Assembly: GCA_002338515.1 (NCBI GenBank)
Contig: DDIL01000028.1
Span: 1 to 27,938, forward strand
DNA length: 27,938 nucleotides
Source of the DNA: Glaciecola sp. UBA1851
GTDB taxonomy: Bacteria; Pseudomonadota; Gammaproteobacteria; Enterobacterales; Alteromonadaceae
Reading direction: 5' to 3'
Within the stretch, counting starts at the first letter, position 1, and each line of letters begins with the position of its first letter. Positions 1 through 7,179 of the stretch are shown piece by piece. Made by a program: the position numbers and the translations under genes. Under the pieces are notes generated by a model that worked only from the letters and a program-made list of their open reading frames with translations, was not told where the DNA came from and did not search any database.

Positions 1-1702
1 GACCTTCTGGCGTTTCAATTGGGCATACACGACCATAGTGAGTTGGATGTACGTCACGTACTTCAAATCCAGCTCTTTCACGCGTCAAACCACCTGGGCC
101 CAATGCTGAAATACGACGTTTATGCGTTACTTCAGATAATGGGTTATTTTGATCCATAAACTGAGATAACTGACTTGAACCAAAGAACTCTTTAACAGCA
201 GCGGATATTGGCTTAGCGTTAATTAGGTCTTGAGGCATAATTGCATCTAGGTCACCTAACGATAAACGCTCTTTGACTGCACGTTCTACACGCACCAAAC
301 CAACTCTAAATTGGTTTTCAGCCATTTCACCAACAGAACGTATACGACGATTACCTAAATGGTCAATATCATCTACTTCATCTTTACCATCACGAATCGT
401 AATTAACTGATTCATAACTGCAACGATGTCTGCTTTGTCTAATGTACCTGCGCCGGTTGAAACATCACGTCCTAAACGACGGTTAAATTTCATTCTACCA
501 ACAGCAGATAAGTCGTAACGATCTTCAGAGAAGAATAAGTTATCAAACAGGTTTTCTGCCGCATCTTTAGTAGGCGGCTCACCTGGGCGCATCATTCTGT
601 AGATTTCTACAAGCGCTTCAAGTCTATTGTTTGATGGGTCGACTTTTATTGTGTCTGAGATATATGAACCATGATCAAGTTCATTAATATATAAGGTACT
701 AAATTCTTTAATACCTGCGTCACTAAGTGCTGTTAATAACTCAAGAGTAATTTCTTGGTTAGCATCAGCAACGACTTCGCCGGTATTTTCATCTATATAG
801 GTCTTATCTATTATTTTGCCTACAAGATATTCAGCTGGAACAACTAATTCAGTTACTTTTGCTTTTTGCAACGAACGAGTATGGCGAGCAGAAATTCTTC
901 GGCCTTGTTCAACTAATACTTCACCGTTTTGATCTAATATATCAAATTGAGCAGTTTCGCCGCGTAATCGATCTGGTACTACATCCATCATGTAGTGCTC
1001 GCCATCAATTCTCACAGCATCTTTGTCGAAGAAGTTTTCTAAAATTTCTTCAGTGCCCATATCTAATGCACGCAATATGATTGTCGCAGGAAGCTTGCGG
1101 CGACGATCTATACGCACAAATAAATTATCTTTTGGATCAAATTCAAAGTCTAACCAAGAACCACGGTAAGGAATAACTCTTGCGTTATATAACACTTTAC
1201 CGGATGAGTGAGTTTTACCTTTATCATGATCAAAAAACACGCCTGGCGAACGGTGCAACTGAGAAACAATAACACGCTCTGTGCCATTGATTACAAAAGT
1301 TCCGTTTTCAGTCATTAATGGTATTTCACCCATGTAGACTTCTTGTTCTTTTATATCTTTTACAGTGCCAGGAGCCGCTTCCTTATCAAACAAGACAAGT
1401 CGTAACTTGACTCGCAAAGGTGCAGAGTAGGTAACACCCCTAATTTGACATTCTTTAACATCAAATACAGGTTCGCCTAATCGATAAGCCACATACTGTA
1501 GCTCTGAATTTCCTGAATAGCTTTTTATTGGAAATACCGAACGAAAAGCAGACTCTAGACCATATTGGCCATCAGGGTCTTGTTCGATAAATTTCTTAAA
1601 TGAATCCAGTTGTATTGAAAGAAGGTATGGAATTTCCAGTACCTGTGGACGCTTGCCAAAATCCTTACGGATACGTTTTTTTTCACTATAAGAGTAAACC
1701 AT
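1..1702 (-). CDS. rpoB: RNA polymerase beta subunit, N-terminal 567 residues (runs off window)
   Basis: Beta subunit of DNA-dependent RNA polymerase. The frame is open from the ATG at 1700-1702 (protein start MVYSYSEKKRIRKDFGKRP) to the left edge, giving 567 complete codons of a protein normally about 1340 residues long. Recognisable segments are the N-terminal beta lobes and, near the edge, the rifampicin pocket (FFGSSQLSQFMDQNNPLSE, then THKRRISALGPGG), followed by the VRDVHPTHYGR segment. The residues equivalent to E. coli Q513, D516, H526 and S531 are all wild type, so no classical rifampicin-resistance change is visible. It lies downstream of rplL after a 369-bp gap containing an attenuator hairpin, as expected for the rplKAJL-rpoBC unit; rpoC would follow outside the window. 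Identification is certain; only the C-terminal half is missing because of the edge. Confidence 0.98.
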   Translation of the reverse strand, partial: MVYSYSEKKRIRKDFGKRPQVLEIPYLLSIQLDSFKKFIEQDPDGQYGLESAFRSVFPIKSYSGNSELQYVAYRLGEPVFDVKECQIRGVTYSAPLRVKLRLVLFDKEAAPGTVKDIKEQEVYMGEIPLMTENGTFVINGTERVIVSQLHRSPGVFFDHDKGKTHSSGKVLYNARVIPYRGSWLDFEFDPKDNLFVRIDRRRKLPATIILRALDMGTEEILENFFDKDAVRIDGEHYMMDVVPDRLRGETAQFDILDQNGEVLVEQGRRISARHTRSLQKAKVTELVVPAEYLVGKIIDKTYIDENTGEVVADANQEITLELLTALSDAGIKEFSTLYINELDHGSYISDTIKVDPSNNRLEALVEIYRMMRPGEPPTKDAAENLFDNLFFSEDRYDLSAVGRMKFNRRLGRDVSTGAGTLDKADIVAVMNQLITIRDGKDEVDDIDHLGNRRIRSVGEMAENQFRVGLVRVERAVKERLSLGDLDAIMPQDLINAKPISAAVKEFFGSSQLSQFMDQNNPLSEVTHKRRISALGPGGLTRERAGFEVRDVHPTHYGRVCPIETPEG

Positions 1703-2003
1703 GGGTTCCTCAGTCGACTGATTTTAGACCCAACCTGCTACGCGACCGTCGGGTGGACGATTTTGTATGCGTAACAAACTTCCAGTACCCTTTTACTGCT
1801 CGGGTTAATTAATTAGTTTAGACTGAAAACAGTGATTTAGATAAATAATTTATCTAAATTTCAGATAAATACATTAAAAAACTACAAAAAACCACAATTT
1901 TACAGATATAACTAAACAAACAATAACATGAGAGCGGAATATCACAAATAAAGGGCGAAAAATTTGTGTATTCTTGGCGCTAATTTTTATTAACACATAG
2001 CGC

Positions 2004-2033
2004 AAAAAGGCTGATGGTCAAAAACCATCAGCC
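2004..2033 (-). terminator. rplL-rpoB attenuator hairpin
   Basis: On the minus strand a perfect 10-bp stem (GGCTGATGGT with ACCATCAGCC) closes a 5-nt loop and is followed directly by five T residues. It looks like an intrinsic terminator, but rpoB, downstream in the same direction, lacks an obvious strong promoter of its own. It is therefore best read as the partial terminator (attenuator) known at this place in E. coli, which lowers rpoBC expression relative to the ribosomal protein genes. The rest of the 1703-2071 gap is A/T-rich and shows nothing else I can support. Confidence 0.75.
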
Positions 2034-2071
2034 CAGACCTTAAAAAAGGTCAGTAATTAGTAAAATACTAA

Positions 2072-2446
2072 TTACTTAACTTCAACTTCAGCACCAGCTT
2101 CTTCAAGCTTAGCTTTAAGTTCTTCTGCTTCTTCTTTAGATACAGCTTCTTTTATTGCTTTAGGTGCAGATTCAACTACTTCTTTAGCTTCTTTCAAGCC
2201 AAGACCAGTTGCGCCACGAACAGCTTTAATAACTGCAACTTTGTTACCACCGAAAGAAGTAAGAACTACGTCGAATTCTGTTTGCTCTTCCGCTGCTTCA
2301 GCTGCTGCTGCTGGACCTGCTGCTACAGCAACTGCCGCAGTAGCTTCTACGCCGAATTTTTCTTCAGCTGCTTCAATCAACTCTACCAATTCCATAACTG
2401 GCATTTCAGCGATTGCGTTTAATATATCATCTTTTGTTAGAGCCAT
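2072..2446 (-). CDS. rplL: 50S ribosomal protein L7/L12
   Basis: Stalk protein of the large ribosomal subunit that recruits and stimulates translation GTPases. The 124-residue length is normal. The N-terminal dimerisation domain (about residues 1-32) is followed by an Ala/Glu-rich hinge (about 38-55) and the C-terminal factor-binding domain with the conserved segments GGNKVAVIKAVR and TGLGLKEAKEVVE. The start ATG at 2444-2446 is preceded by an AGGAG Shine-Dalgarno sequence (CAGGAGTTTAGAGAA). It lies 53 bp downstream of rplJ, in the usual rplJL pair. Expression is expected to be controlled through L10/L7-L12 binding at the rplJ leader. Confidence 0.98.
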   Translation of the reverse strand: MALTKDDILNAIAEMPVMELVELIEAAEEKFGVEATAAVAVAAGPAAAAEAAEEQTEFDVVLTSFGGNKVAVIKAVRGATGLGLKEAKEVVESAPKAIKEAVSKEEAEELKAKLEEAGAEVEVK

Positions 2447-2499
2447 TTCTCTAAACTCCTGGGTATAATGTTAAAAATTCAAATTGCCAAAGACGCCAA

Positions 2500-3018
2500 T
2501 TATTTGGTGTCTTTGATCGCCGCCAATACACGTGCAAACTTAGTAGGTACTTCGTTAATTGTTTGAACGAATTTACCAACCGGTGCTTTAAAGGTAGCAA
2601 GTAGTTTCGCTAATGCTTCGTCACGAGTAGGTAATGAAGCCACAGCATCCAACTTCTCTGGACCCAATAAACCACTACCAATCGATAACGCAGTCACATT
2701 TAATTTATCATTTCCTTTCGCATAGTCTTTAAACAAGCGTGCTGCACCGCCAGGTGCATCAATAGAAAAGGCATAAATTAGAGGACCGGTCAAAGCTTCA
2801 TCGATGTCTGAAAACTTACTTTCGGCAAGAGCGCGTTTCGCAAGGGTATTTCTAATAACTTTTAAATACACACCTTGTTCGCGAGCTTTTACACGTAGTT
2901 CAGTAAGTTCACCTACTTCCATACCACGGTATTCAGCGACGGCAACAGATAGAGCACGAGATGCGACTTCGGAAATTTCCGCTACGATCTCTTTTTTTGC
3001 TGCTAAGCCTAGTGCCAC
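2500..3018 (-). CDS. rplJ: 50S ribosomal protein L10
   Basis: Anchors the L7/L12 dimers to 23S rRNA and, with them, acts as translational repressor of its own operon. I place the start at the GTG at 3016-3018, giving MALGLAAKKEIVAEISEVAS and 172 residues. This matches the E. coli start (MALNLQDKQAIVAEVSEVA) and puts AGAGG about 8 nt upstream. A second GTG at 3027 in the same frame would add three residues but overlaps the Shine-Dalgarno, so it is less likely. The RNA-binding N-terminal region includes the conserved YLKVIRNTLAKRAL segment, and the C-terminal helix that carries L7/L12 is present. Confidence 0.97.
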   Translation of the reverse strand: MALGLAAKKEIVAEISEVASRALSVAVAEYRGMEVGELTELRVKAREQGVYLKVIRNTLAKRALAESKFSDIDEALTGPLIYAFSIDAPGGAARLFKDYAKGNDKLNVTALSIGSGLLGPEKLDAVASLPTRDEALAKLLATFKAPVGKFVQTINEVPTKFARVLAAIKDTK

Positions 3019-3109
3019 TGAGTTCACCTCTTTTATTTCTGACTAGTCATTCAAATAACAAATCATAGTCAGGATTACAGATTGATATTAAAAATTAACT
3101 GCTTAACTA

Positions 3110-3250
3110 ATAATACCGCTCTACGGTGTTCATTTCCCAGAGAGTCTGGGTTGAATTCACCATCTGCGCAGGTACGTATTAAGTTATACATGTAGTAAAA
3201 GCTCTCTTAATTCTTTTACTGTATATCGCCTGCGGTCTTGGACGGGAGTT
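3110..3250 (-). ncRNA. L10 leader (rplJL mRNA autoregulatory structure)
   Basis: The 5' untranslated region of rplJ on the minus strand carries the recognisable L10-leader arrangement. CCAAGACCGCAGG (around 3229-3241) has a CGCAGG that can pair with CCTGCG of CCTGCGCAGATGG (3160-3172). The latter is followed by a hairpin arm, GGTG-AA-TTCA pairing with TGAACACC around an inner CCCAGA/TCTGGG stem (3136-3150); the unpaired AA gives the bulged, kink-turn-like geometry bound by L10(L7/L12). Binding of the complex represses translation of rplJ and rplL. Exact ends are approximate. I saw no strong separate rplJ promoter in the remaining intergenic DNA (3250-3325). Confidence 0.8.
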
Positions 3251-3325
3251 ATATGCTTATTTAATTTAAATAATCACTAACTCCAACCCACAACCTTTTT
3301 ACAAGAGAAGTAAGTTTAGAGCGCC

Positions 3326-4024
3326 TTAAACCTGAGTTAAAGTACTCTGGTCTACTACAACACCCGCACCCATAGTAGTGCTTAAACTTACTTTTTTGAT
3401 ATATGTACCTTTAGCTGACGAAGGCTTAGCTTTACGCAATGCTTCCATTAGAGCTTCTAGGTTTTCTTTTATTGCATTTGGTTCGAATGCAATTTTACCG
3501 ATGCTTGCATGGATGATACCGTTTTTATCGTTACGATATCTTACCTGACCTGCTTTAGCATTTTTCACTGCAGTAGCAACATCTGGAGTAACAGTACCGG
3601 TTTTAGGGTTAGGCATTAGTCCACGAGGACCTAAGATTTGACCTAATTGCCCTACTACGCGCATAGCGTCAGGACTTGCAACCACAACGTCAAAATTCAT
3701 TTCGCCTTTTTTGACTTGGTCAGCTAAGTCTTCCATACCAACAATATCAGCACCTGCTTCTTTTGCAGCATCTGCATTAGCGCCTTGAGTAAATACTGCA
3801 ACACGCACTTCTTTACCTGTTCCGTTAGGTAGCACAGTTGCGCCACGCACGTTTTGGTCAGATTTACGAGCATCAATACCAAGGTTGACTGCTACATCGA
3901 TACTTTCAGGGAACTTAGCAGTCGCGAACTCTTTTAAAAGAGCAACCGCTTCATCAAATTCATATTCTTTTACTGGATCTACTTTTTCAGCAATGGCGCG
4001 AGCGCGTTTTGATAATTTAGCCAT
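3326..4024 (-). CDS. rplA: 50S ribosomal protein L1
   Basis: L1 stalk protein of the large subunit. It binds 23S rRNA, helps release deacylated tRNA from the E site, and represses translation of rplK-rplA by binding the rplK leader. The 232 residues are close to the E. coli length of 234. Conserved segments are VNLGIDARKSDQNVRGATVLPNGTGK (N-terminal half, about 46-71) and the GRGLMPNPKTGTV-type segment (here ILGPRGLMPNPKTGTVTPDV, about 130-149). The ATG at 4024 is 3 bp after the rplK stop, so translation is likely coupled to rplK. Confidence 0.98.
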   Translation of the reverse strand: MAKLSKRARAIAEKVDPVKEYEFDEAVALLKEFATAKFPESIDVAVNLGIDARKSDQNVRGATVLPNGTGKEVRVAVFTQGANADAAKEAGADIVGMEDLADQVKKGEMNFDVVVASPDAMRVVGQLGQILGPRGLMPNPKTGTVTPDVATAVKNAKAGQVRYRNDKNGIIHASIGKIAFEPNAIKENLEALMEALRKAKPSSAKGTYIKKVSLSTTMGAGVVVDQSTLTQV

Positions 4025-4027
4025 TTT

Positions 4028-4456
4028 CTATCCCTCTACCTTCAAGCCCATACTACGAGCACTACCCGCAATAGTGTTCACGGCTGCATCCATATCGGCT
4101 GCAGTAAGATCTGGTTCTTTCACTTTCGCAATTTCTTCAAGTTGCGCTCTAGTAACTGTTCCTACTTTTTCAGTATTTGGACGACCAGAACCGCTTTTTA
4201 TTCCCGCAGCTTTCTTCAACAAATAAGATGCAGGCGGCGTTTTTGTTTCAAAAGTAAATGAACGGTCTTCATATACAGTGATAACAACTGGAACTGGAGC
4301 ACCTTTTTCAAGCGACTCAGTTTTAGCGTTAAAAGCTTTACAGAATTCCATGATATTTACACCATGTTGACCTAGTGCAGGACCAACCGGTGGACTTGGG
4401 TTTGCTGAACCAGCAGCAACTTGTAGCTTGATTAAGCCAGAGACTTTCTTTGCCAT
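4028..4456 (-). CDS. rplK: 50S ribosomal protein L11
   Basis: Large-subunit protein at the GTPase-associated centre. It binds 23S rRNA helices 43/44 and is needed for RelA activation in the stringent response. The length of 142 residues is exactly typical. The N-terminal domain shows the proline-rich switch region (LQVAAGSANPSPPVGPALGQ, about 11-30) and GVNIMEFCKAFN; the C-terminal RNA-binding domain includes IAGSARSMGLKV. It is the first gene of the rplKAJL-rpoBC unit, 90-100 bp downstream of a near-consensus promoter. Confidence 0.98.
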   Translation of the reverse strand: MAKKVSGLIKLQVAAGSANPSPPVGPALGQHGVNIMEFCKAFNAKTESLEKGAPVPVVITVYEDRSFTFETKTPPASYLLKKAAGIKSGSGRPNTEKVGTVTRAQLEEIAKVKEPDLTAADMDAAVNTIAGSARSMGLKVEG

Positions 4457-4541
4457 TGTTTTTAAACTCTCTAATTGTGGGTATAACGCCTTGAAGATGC
4501 TAGAGAATATCTTCTCGAACGGCTTCCCATACGTAAAAAAG
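4457..4541 (-). promoter_or_regulatory. rplK 5' leader, candidate L1 repressor site
   Basis: The roughly 85-nt leader between the predicted transcription start (about 4542) and rplK can fold with GGG-AA-GCC near its 5' end against GGC...CCC nearer the gene, enclosing GAGAAGATATTCTC. In E. coli, ribosomal protein L1 binds such a leader stem-loop that mimics its 23S rRNA site. The pairing is visible here, but the L1 contact is an inference from the family. Confidence 0.4.
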
Positions 4542-4548
4542 GGCGCAA

Positions 4549-4607
4549 ATTATATTCTTTGTACACAGATTATGCAACAGATAATACCAAATTATTGTAA
4601 ATAAAAA
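4549..4607 (-). promoter_or_regulatory. Sigma-70 promoter of rplK operon with UP-like region
   Basis: On the minus strand the -35 TTGCAT (4572-4577) and the -10 TATAAT (4549-4554) are separated by exactly 17 bp. Upstream of the -35, positions 4578-4607 are strongly A/T-rich (TTTTTATTTACAATAATTTG), as expected of an UP element. Immediately after the -10 there is a G/C-rich discriminator (TTGCGCCC), typical of stringently controlled ribosomal promoters. The truncated fasciclin sequence starts right after the UP region, so the promoter itself is undamaged. Confidence 0.85.
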
Positions 4608-4612
4608 GGAGG

Positions 4613-4908
4613 GCCCTACAAACACGGTGTTTTCAACTGTACCTGCAGGTACAGTTGAAAACTTCCTAAAGCCTGAAAACAAAGACATGCTAATCGATAT
4701 TCTTACTTATCACGTTGTATCCGGTAAGATAATGGCGAGTGATGTGGTAAAAGTTGAATCTGCACAAAGTTTGATGGGCCAAAGCATTAAAGTAAACGTG
4801 ACAGGCGGAAAAGTGATGGTGAATAATGCAAGTGTTGTCGCTACTGATGTTGCTGCCAGTAATGGCGCTATTCATGTCATTGATGCTGTTATCATGTCTA
4901 AACAATAA
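4613..4908 (+). pseudogene. 5'-truncated fasciclin (FAS1) domain remnant
   Basis: Reading on the plus strand from about 4615 gives PTNTVFSTVPAGTVENFLKP and then a clear C-terminal two thirds of a FAS1 domain: ILTYHVVSGKIMASDVVKVE with the conserved YH pair, VMVNNASVVATDVAASNG, and the closing IHVIDAVIMS strand, ending at a TAA at 4906-4908. The usual N-terminal helices, most of the H1 motif (normally TVFAPTNxAF) and any signal peptide are missing. Homology stops at about 4613, next to the rplK UP region. The only early start is a GTG at 4627, 14 nt after AAGGAGG, a poor distance; the first ATG is at 4687. FAS1 proteins are normally exported adhesion proteins, so a leaderless half domain is unlikely to work. 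I call it a remnant, but a small translated product of about 93 residues cannot be excluded. Confidence 0.75.
4629..4662. repeat. 34-bp perfect palindrome at the FAS1 remnant start
   Basis: Positions 4629-4662 read identically on both strands. Each 17-nt arm begins GTTTTCAACTGTACCTG, and the centre is a CTGCAG site at 4643-4648. The arms encode FSTVPAGTVEN of the fasciclin fragment, so part of the sequence is ordinary coding for the motif. It has no spacer loop and no adjoining T-run on either strand, so it is not a simple terminator. It lies about 50 bp upstream of the rplK -35. Confidence 0.9.
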
Positions 4909-4965
4909 CATCGTTGTTAATTTAAAAATGTAGCATCCATGAGCGAAACCGTTAATGTGATTGAC

Positions 4966-4995
4966 AAAAAAACGGCCCATCAGAGCCGTTTTTTT
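4966..4995. terminator. Bidirectional intrinsic terminator behind nusG
   Basis: The stem AACGGC (4971-4976) pairs with GCCGTT (4985-4990) across an 8-nt loop, and is flanked by an A-run on the left and a T-run (4989-4995) on the right. It can therefore terminate in both directions. On the minus strand it ends the tRNA-Trp-secE-nusG transcript, separating it from the rplK operon; on the plus strand it would end any transcript over the FAS1 remnant. Confidence 0.85.
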
Positions 4996-5017
4996 GTTTC
5001 AAAGTAGTTAGCAAAAA

Positions 5018-5554
5018 CTAGCCTTTTTCAACTTGACCAAACTCAAGCTCAACAGGAGTGGAACGGCCAAATATAAGCACCGATACTTTTAAGCGACTTT
5101 TCTCGTAGTCTACTTCTTCGACTACACCATTGAAATCAGCAAATGGCCCGTCGGTTACGCGCACAACTTCGCCCGGCTCAAACAATGTTTTAGGTTTAGG
5201 CTTATCAACCGATTCTTCTAACCTGTTTAAGATAGCATCTGCTTCTTTTTGTGTAATTGGCATAGGCCTGTCTGATGTGCCGCCAATAAAACCTAATACT
5301 CTAGGTATGCTCTTGACTAAATGCCAAGATTCTTCATTCATTTCCATTTCAACTAGTACGTAGCCAGGAAAAAACTTTCTCTCAGACTTACGTTTTTGAC
5401 CCGCTCGCATTTCGACTACTTCTTCAGTAGGAACGAGTATTTCCCCAAAGTAATCTTCCATGGCATGCATTTTTATATATTCTTCTAGTGTTTTCTTAAC
5501 GCGCGCTTCATATTGCGAAAACGCTTGTACTACATACCACTTTTTATCTGCCAT
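5018..5554 (-). CDS. nusG: Transcription termination/antitermination protein NusG
   Basis: Essential elongation factor that binds the RNA polymerase clamp through its NGN domain and contacts Rho or S10 through its KOW domain. The 178 residues compare with 181 in E. coli. The N-terminal NGN domain has WYVVQAFSQYEARVKKTLEE (about 6-25) and FFPGYVLVEMEM (about 62-73). The C-terminal KOW domain has FEPGEVVRVTDGPFADFNGVVEEV (about 125-148) and ends FGRSTPVELEFGQVEK. The ATG is 3 bp after the secE stop, the standard secE-nusG pair; a strong terminator follows. Confidence 0.98.
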   Translation of the reverse strand: MADKKWYVVQAFSQYEARVKKTLEEYIKMHAMEDYFGEILVPTEEVVEMRAGQKRKSERKFFPGYVLVEMEMNEESWHLVKSIPRVLGFIGGTSDRPMPITQKEADAILNRLEESVDKPKPKTLFEPGEVVRVTDGPFADFNGVVEEVDYEKSRLKVSVLIFGRSTPVELEFGQVEKG

Positions 5555-5557
5555 GTT

Positions 5558-5935
5558 TTACACTCCAATGCCGGTTACTAGTCCAACTACCCATACTATA
5601 ATCATGTCTATAAAATAAAGCATGACGCCAACTAACGCAGTTGCAGCTAAAATGATAAGTGTCATTCTAACGACCTCTTGGCGAGTTGGCCAAACTACTT
5701 TTCTTACCTCAATGCGAGCGTCTTTTGCGAATAACAAAAAAGTTTGCCCTTTCAAAGTAGTTGCTGCGATTGCTCCAGCAATAACTACAATTACAACCGC
5801 ACCGAGTGCACGATATAGTACAGATACTTCTTCATAGCTGGTATAGCCATATATTAAGCCGCCTAACAGGCCAAATACCAATATCCATTTAACCATATCT
5901 AATGGATTAGATGCGTTTTCTGCCTTATCACTCAT
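5558..5935 (-). CDS. secE: Preprotein translocase subunit SecE
   Basis: Integral membrane subunit of the SecYEG channel that clamps SecY. The 125 residues and three predicted membrane segments (about 14-31, 42-61 and 92-118) fit the three-TM gammaproteobacterial form. The conserved cytoplasmic amphipathic segment FAKDARIEVRKVVWPTRQEV (about 69-88), the part essential in all SecE proteins, is intact. It sits between tRNA-Trp and nusG on one transcript. Confidence 0.97.
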   Translation of the reverse strand: MSDKAENASNPLDMVKWILVFGLLGGLIYGYTSYEEVSVLYRALGAVVIVVIAGAIAATTLKGQTFLLFAKDARIEVRKVVWPTRQEVVRMTLIILAATALVGVMLYFIDMIIVWVVGLVTGIGV

Positions 5936-6001
5936 TAGTGTTACCTATTAAACATAGCACACAGGCTGAATTACCTATGCGCCACTAAAAACTTCGTTGA
6001 A

Positions 6002-6078
6002 TGGCAGGGGCGGAGGGACTCGAACCCCCAACCGTCGGTTTTGGAGACCGCTGTTCTACCAATTAGAACTACACCCCT
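6002..6078 (-). tRNA. tRNA-Trp (anticodon CCA)
   Basis: A 77-nt cloverleaf on the minus strand: acceptor AGGGGTG pairs with CGCCCCT, D arm GTTC/GAAC, anticodon loop CTCCAAA with anticodon CCA, T loop TTCGAGT with stem GGGGG/CCCTC, and an encoded 3' CCA (6002-6004). The closing pair of the anticodon stem is a G/A mismatch. It lies 66 bp upstream of secE and is probably processed from the same transcript, as in other gammaproteobacteria where tRNA-Trp leads secE-nusG. Confidence 0.96.
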
Positions 6079-6187
6079 TTCGTACTATAATGCTCATTTG
6101 GACCATTAGTATTAATTCAACAGTTACACTACCCTTGTGAAGTGTCAATTTAGTGGGAATCGTCAGCGTCATAAGGGAGGGACGCGT

Positions 6188-6215
6188 ATTATACTTACCA
6201 AGCGCAATCTTACAA
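6188..6215 (-). promoter_or_regulatory. Promoter of the tRNA-Trp-secE-nusG unit
   Basis: On the minus strand -35 TTGTAA (6210-6215) and -10 TATAAT (6188-6193) are 16 bp apart and are followed by a G/C-rich stretch ACGCGTCCC, the kind of discriminator seen at stable-RNA promoters. Transcription would start near 6181 and run about 100 nt before the tRNA. The remainder of the 405-bp gap (6216-6483) is A/T-rich and shows no further gene; it must also contain the plus-strand promoter of the gene at 6484, which I cannot place. Confidence 0.6.
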
Positions 6216-6483
6216 GCAAAATAAATGCAAACTTGTATGTTTTATTAAATTGAAACACTGAATTTTCAAATTTACTTCACCATTAGTAAATCAAATAGAT
6301 GTCAACATGTATATATTTTGCTTTAAGTTAAAATATAGCTTAATTTAAAGTCACTACTTAATATTTTAGATTTGATTTTTTCCAGCTTGTTAGACAGACG
6401 ACACATATAAATGTCAGTTTTTGTAGTAGTGAATAAAGAAAATTTAAATGTAATTCTAAAAACGAATTAAAAGAAGTTTAATA

Positions 6484-7158
6484 ATGAATGATTCTGCGCA
6501 TATTCCCTTGACCGACTATACAACCTTTTCACAAGACACCATGATTGAAAAGTCTCAAAAGTTTTATGAGCACATGAAAACTAGACATAGCATTCGTTCT
6601 TTTAGTAGTAAGCCGGTCGCAAAAGAAATAATAGAAAACGCTTTATTAGCGGCAGGTACATCACCAAGTGGGGCTAATCACCAACCTTGGCACTTTGTAG
6701 CAATATCATCGAACGAAGTGAAACAAAAAGTGCGACAGAAAGCTGAAGAACATGAGCAAAAATTCTATTCAGGGAAAACATCTAAAGAATGGTTAGATGC
6801 ACTTAAGCCATTGGGAACGGATGCCAACAAACCCTACTTAGAAATCGCACCTTGGCTTATTGCCGTCTTCAGCCAGAAAACAGGGGGAATCGATGAAGGT
6901 CAAAAGAAACAAAATTATTACATTCATGAGTCTGTAGGTATAGCAACGGGCATGCTTATTACCGCTTTACATACTGCTGGGCTTGCTACCTTAACTCACA
7001 CACCAAAACCCATGACGTTCCTAAGTGAAATATGCAATAGACCAGATAATGAAAGGCCTTACATGCTCATAATAGCTGGGCACCCTGCTAGTAATGCAAC
7101 TATTCCAGCTCATGCCATAAAGAAAAAGCCGTTATCCAGTATATCTACATTTTTATAG
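6484..7158 (+). CDS. Nitroreductase-family flavoprotein, iodotyrosine-deiodinase-like
   Basis: FMN-dependent enzyme of the nitroreductase superfamily, 224 residues, no signal peptide, so cytoplasmic. The FMN-binding N-terminal motif RHSIRSF (34-40) and the segment SPSGANHQPWHF (60-71) are those of the IYD (iodotyrosine deiodinase)/BluB side of the superfamily. Aligning to human IYD, the three residues that grip the amino-acid part of halotyrosine in its active-site lid all appear at the right spacing: E91, Y95 and K116 (human E157, Y161, K182). The later segments APWLIAVF and TLTHTPKPM also fit. Such enzymes reductively remove iodine, bromine or chlorine from tyrosine using FMN. A halotyrosine dehalogenase is therefore the best call, while a general nitroreductase remains possible. 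The ATG has AGAAG 7 nt upstream. Confidence 0.85.
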   Translation: MNDSAHIPLTDYTTFSQDTMIEKSQKFYEHMKTRHSIRSFSSKPVAKEIIENALLAAGTSPSGANHQPWHFVAISSNEVKQKVRQKAEEHEQKFYSGKTSKEWLDALKPLGTDANKPYLEIAPWLIAVFSQKTGGIDEGQKKQNYYIHESVGIATGMLITALHTAGLATLTHTPKPMTFLSEICNRPDNERPYMLIIAGHPASNATIPAHAIKKKPLSSISTFL

Positions 7159-7179
7159 CTAAGAAATTACTAAAGAGGA

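Noticed and set aside
1..1702. Rifampicin-resistance substitutions in rpoB
   Set aside because: All key positions in the visible pocket have wild-type residues.
2241..2468. Open frames opposite rplL, rplJ, rplA and rplK
   Set aside because: Low-complexity Ala/Ser/Thr-rich translations caused by the codon pattern of the real genes on the other strand.
4690..4980. 96-codon open frame antisense to the FAS1 remnant
   Set aside because: It is the mirror of a recognisable coding sequence, runs into the terminator, and its translation has no family features.
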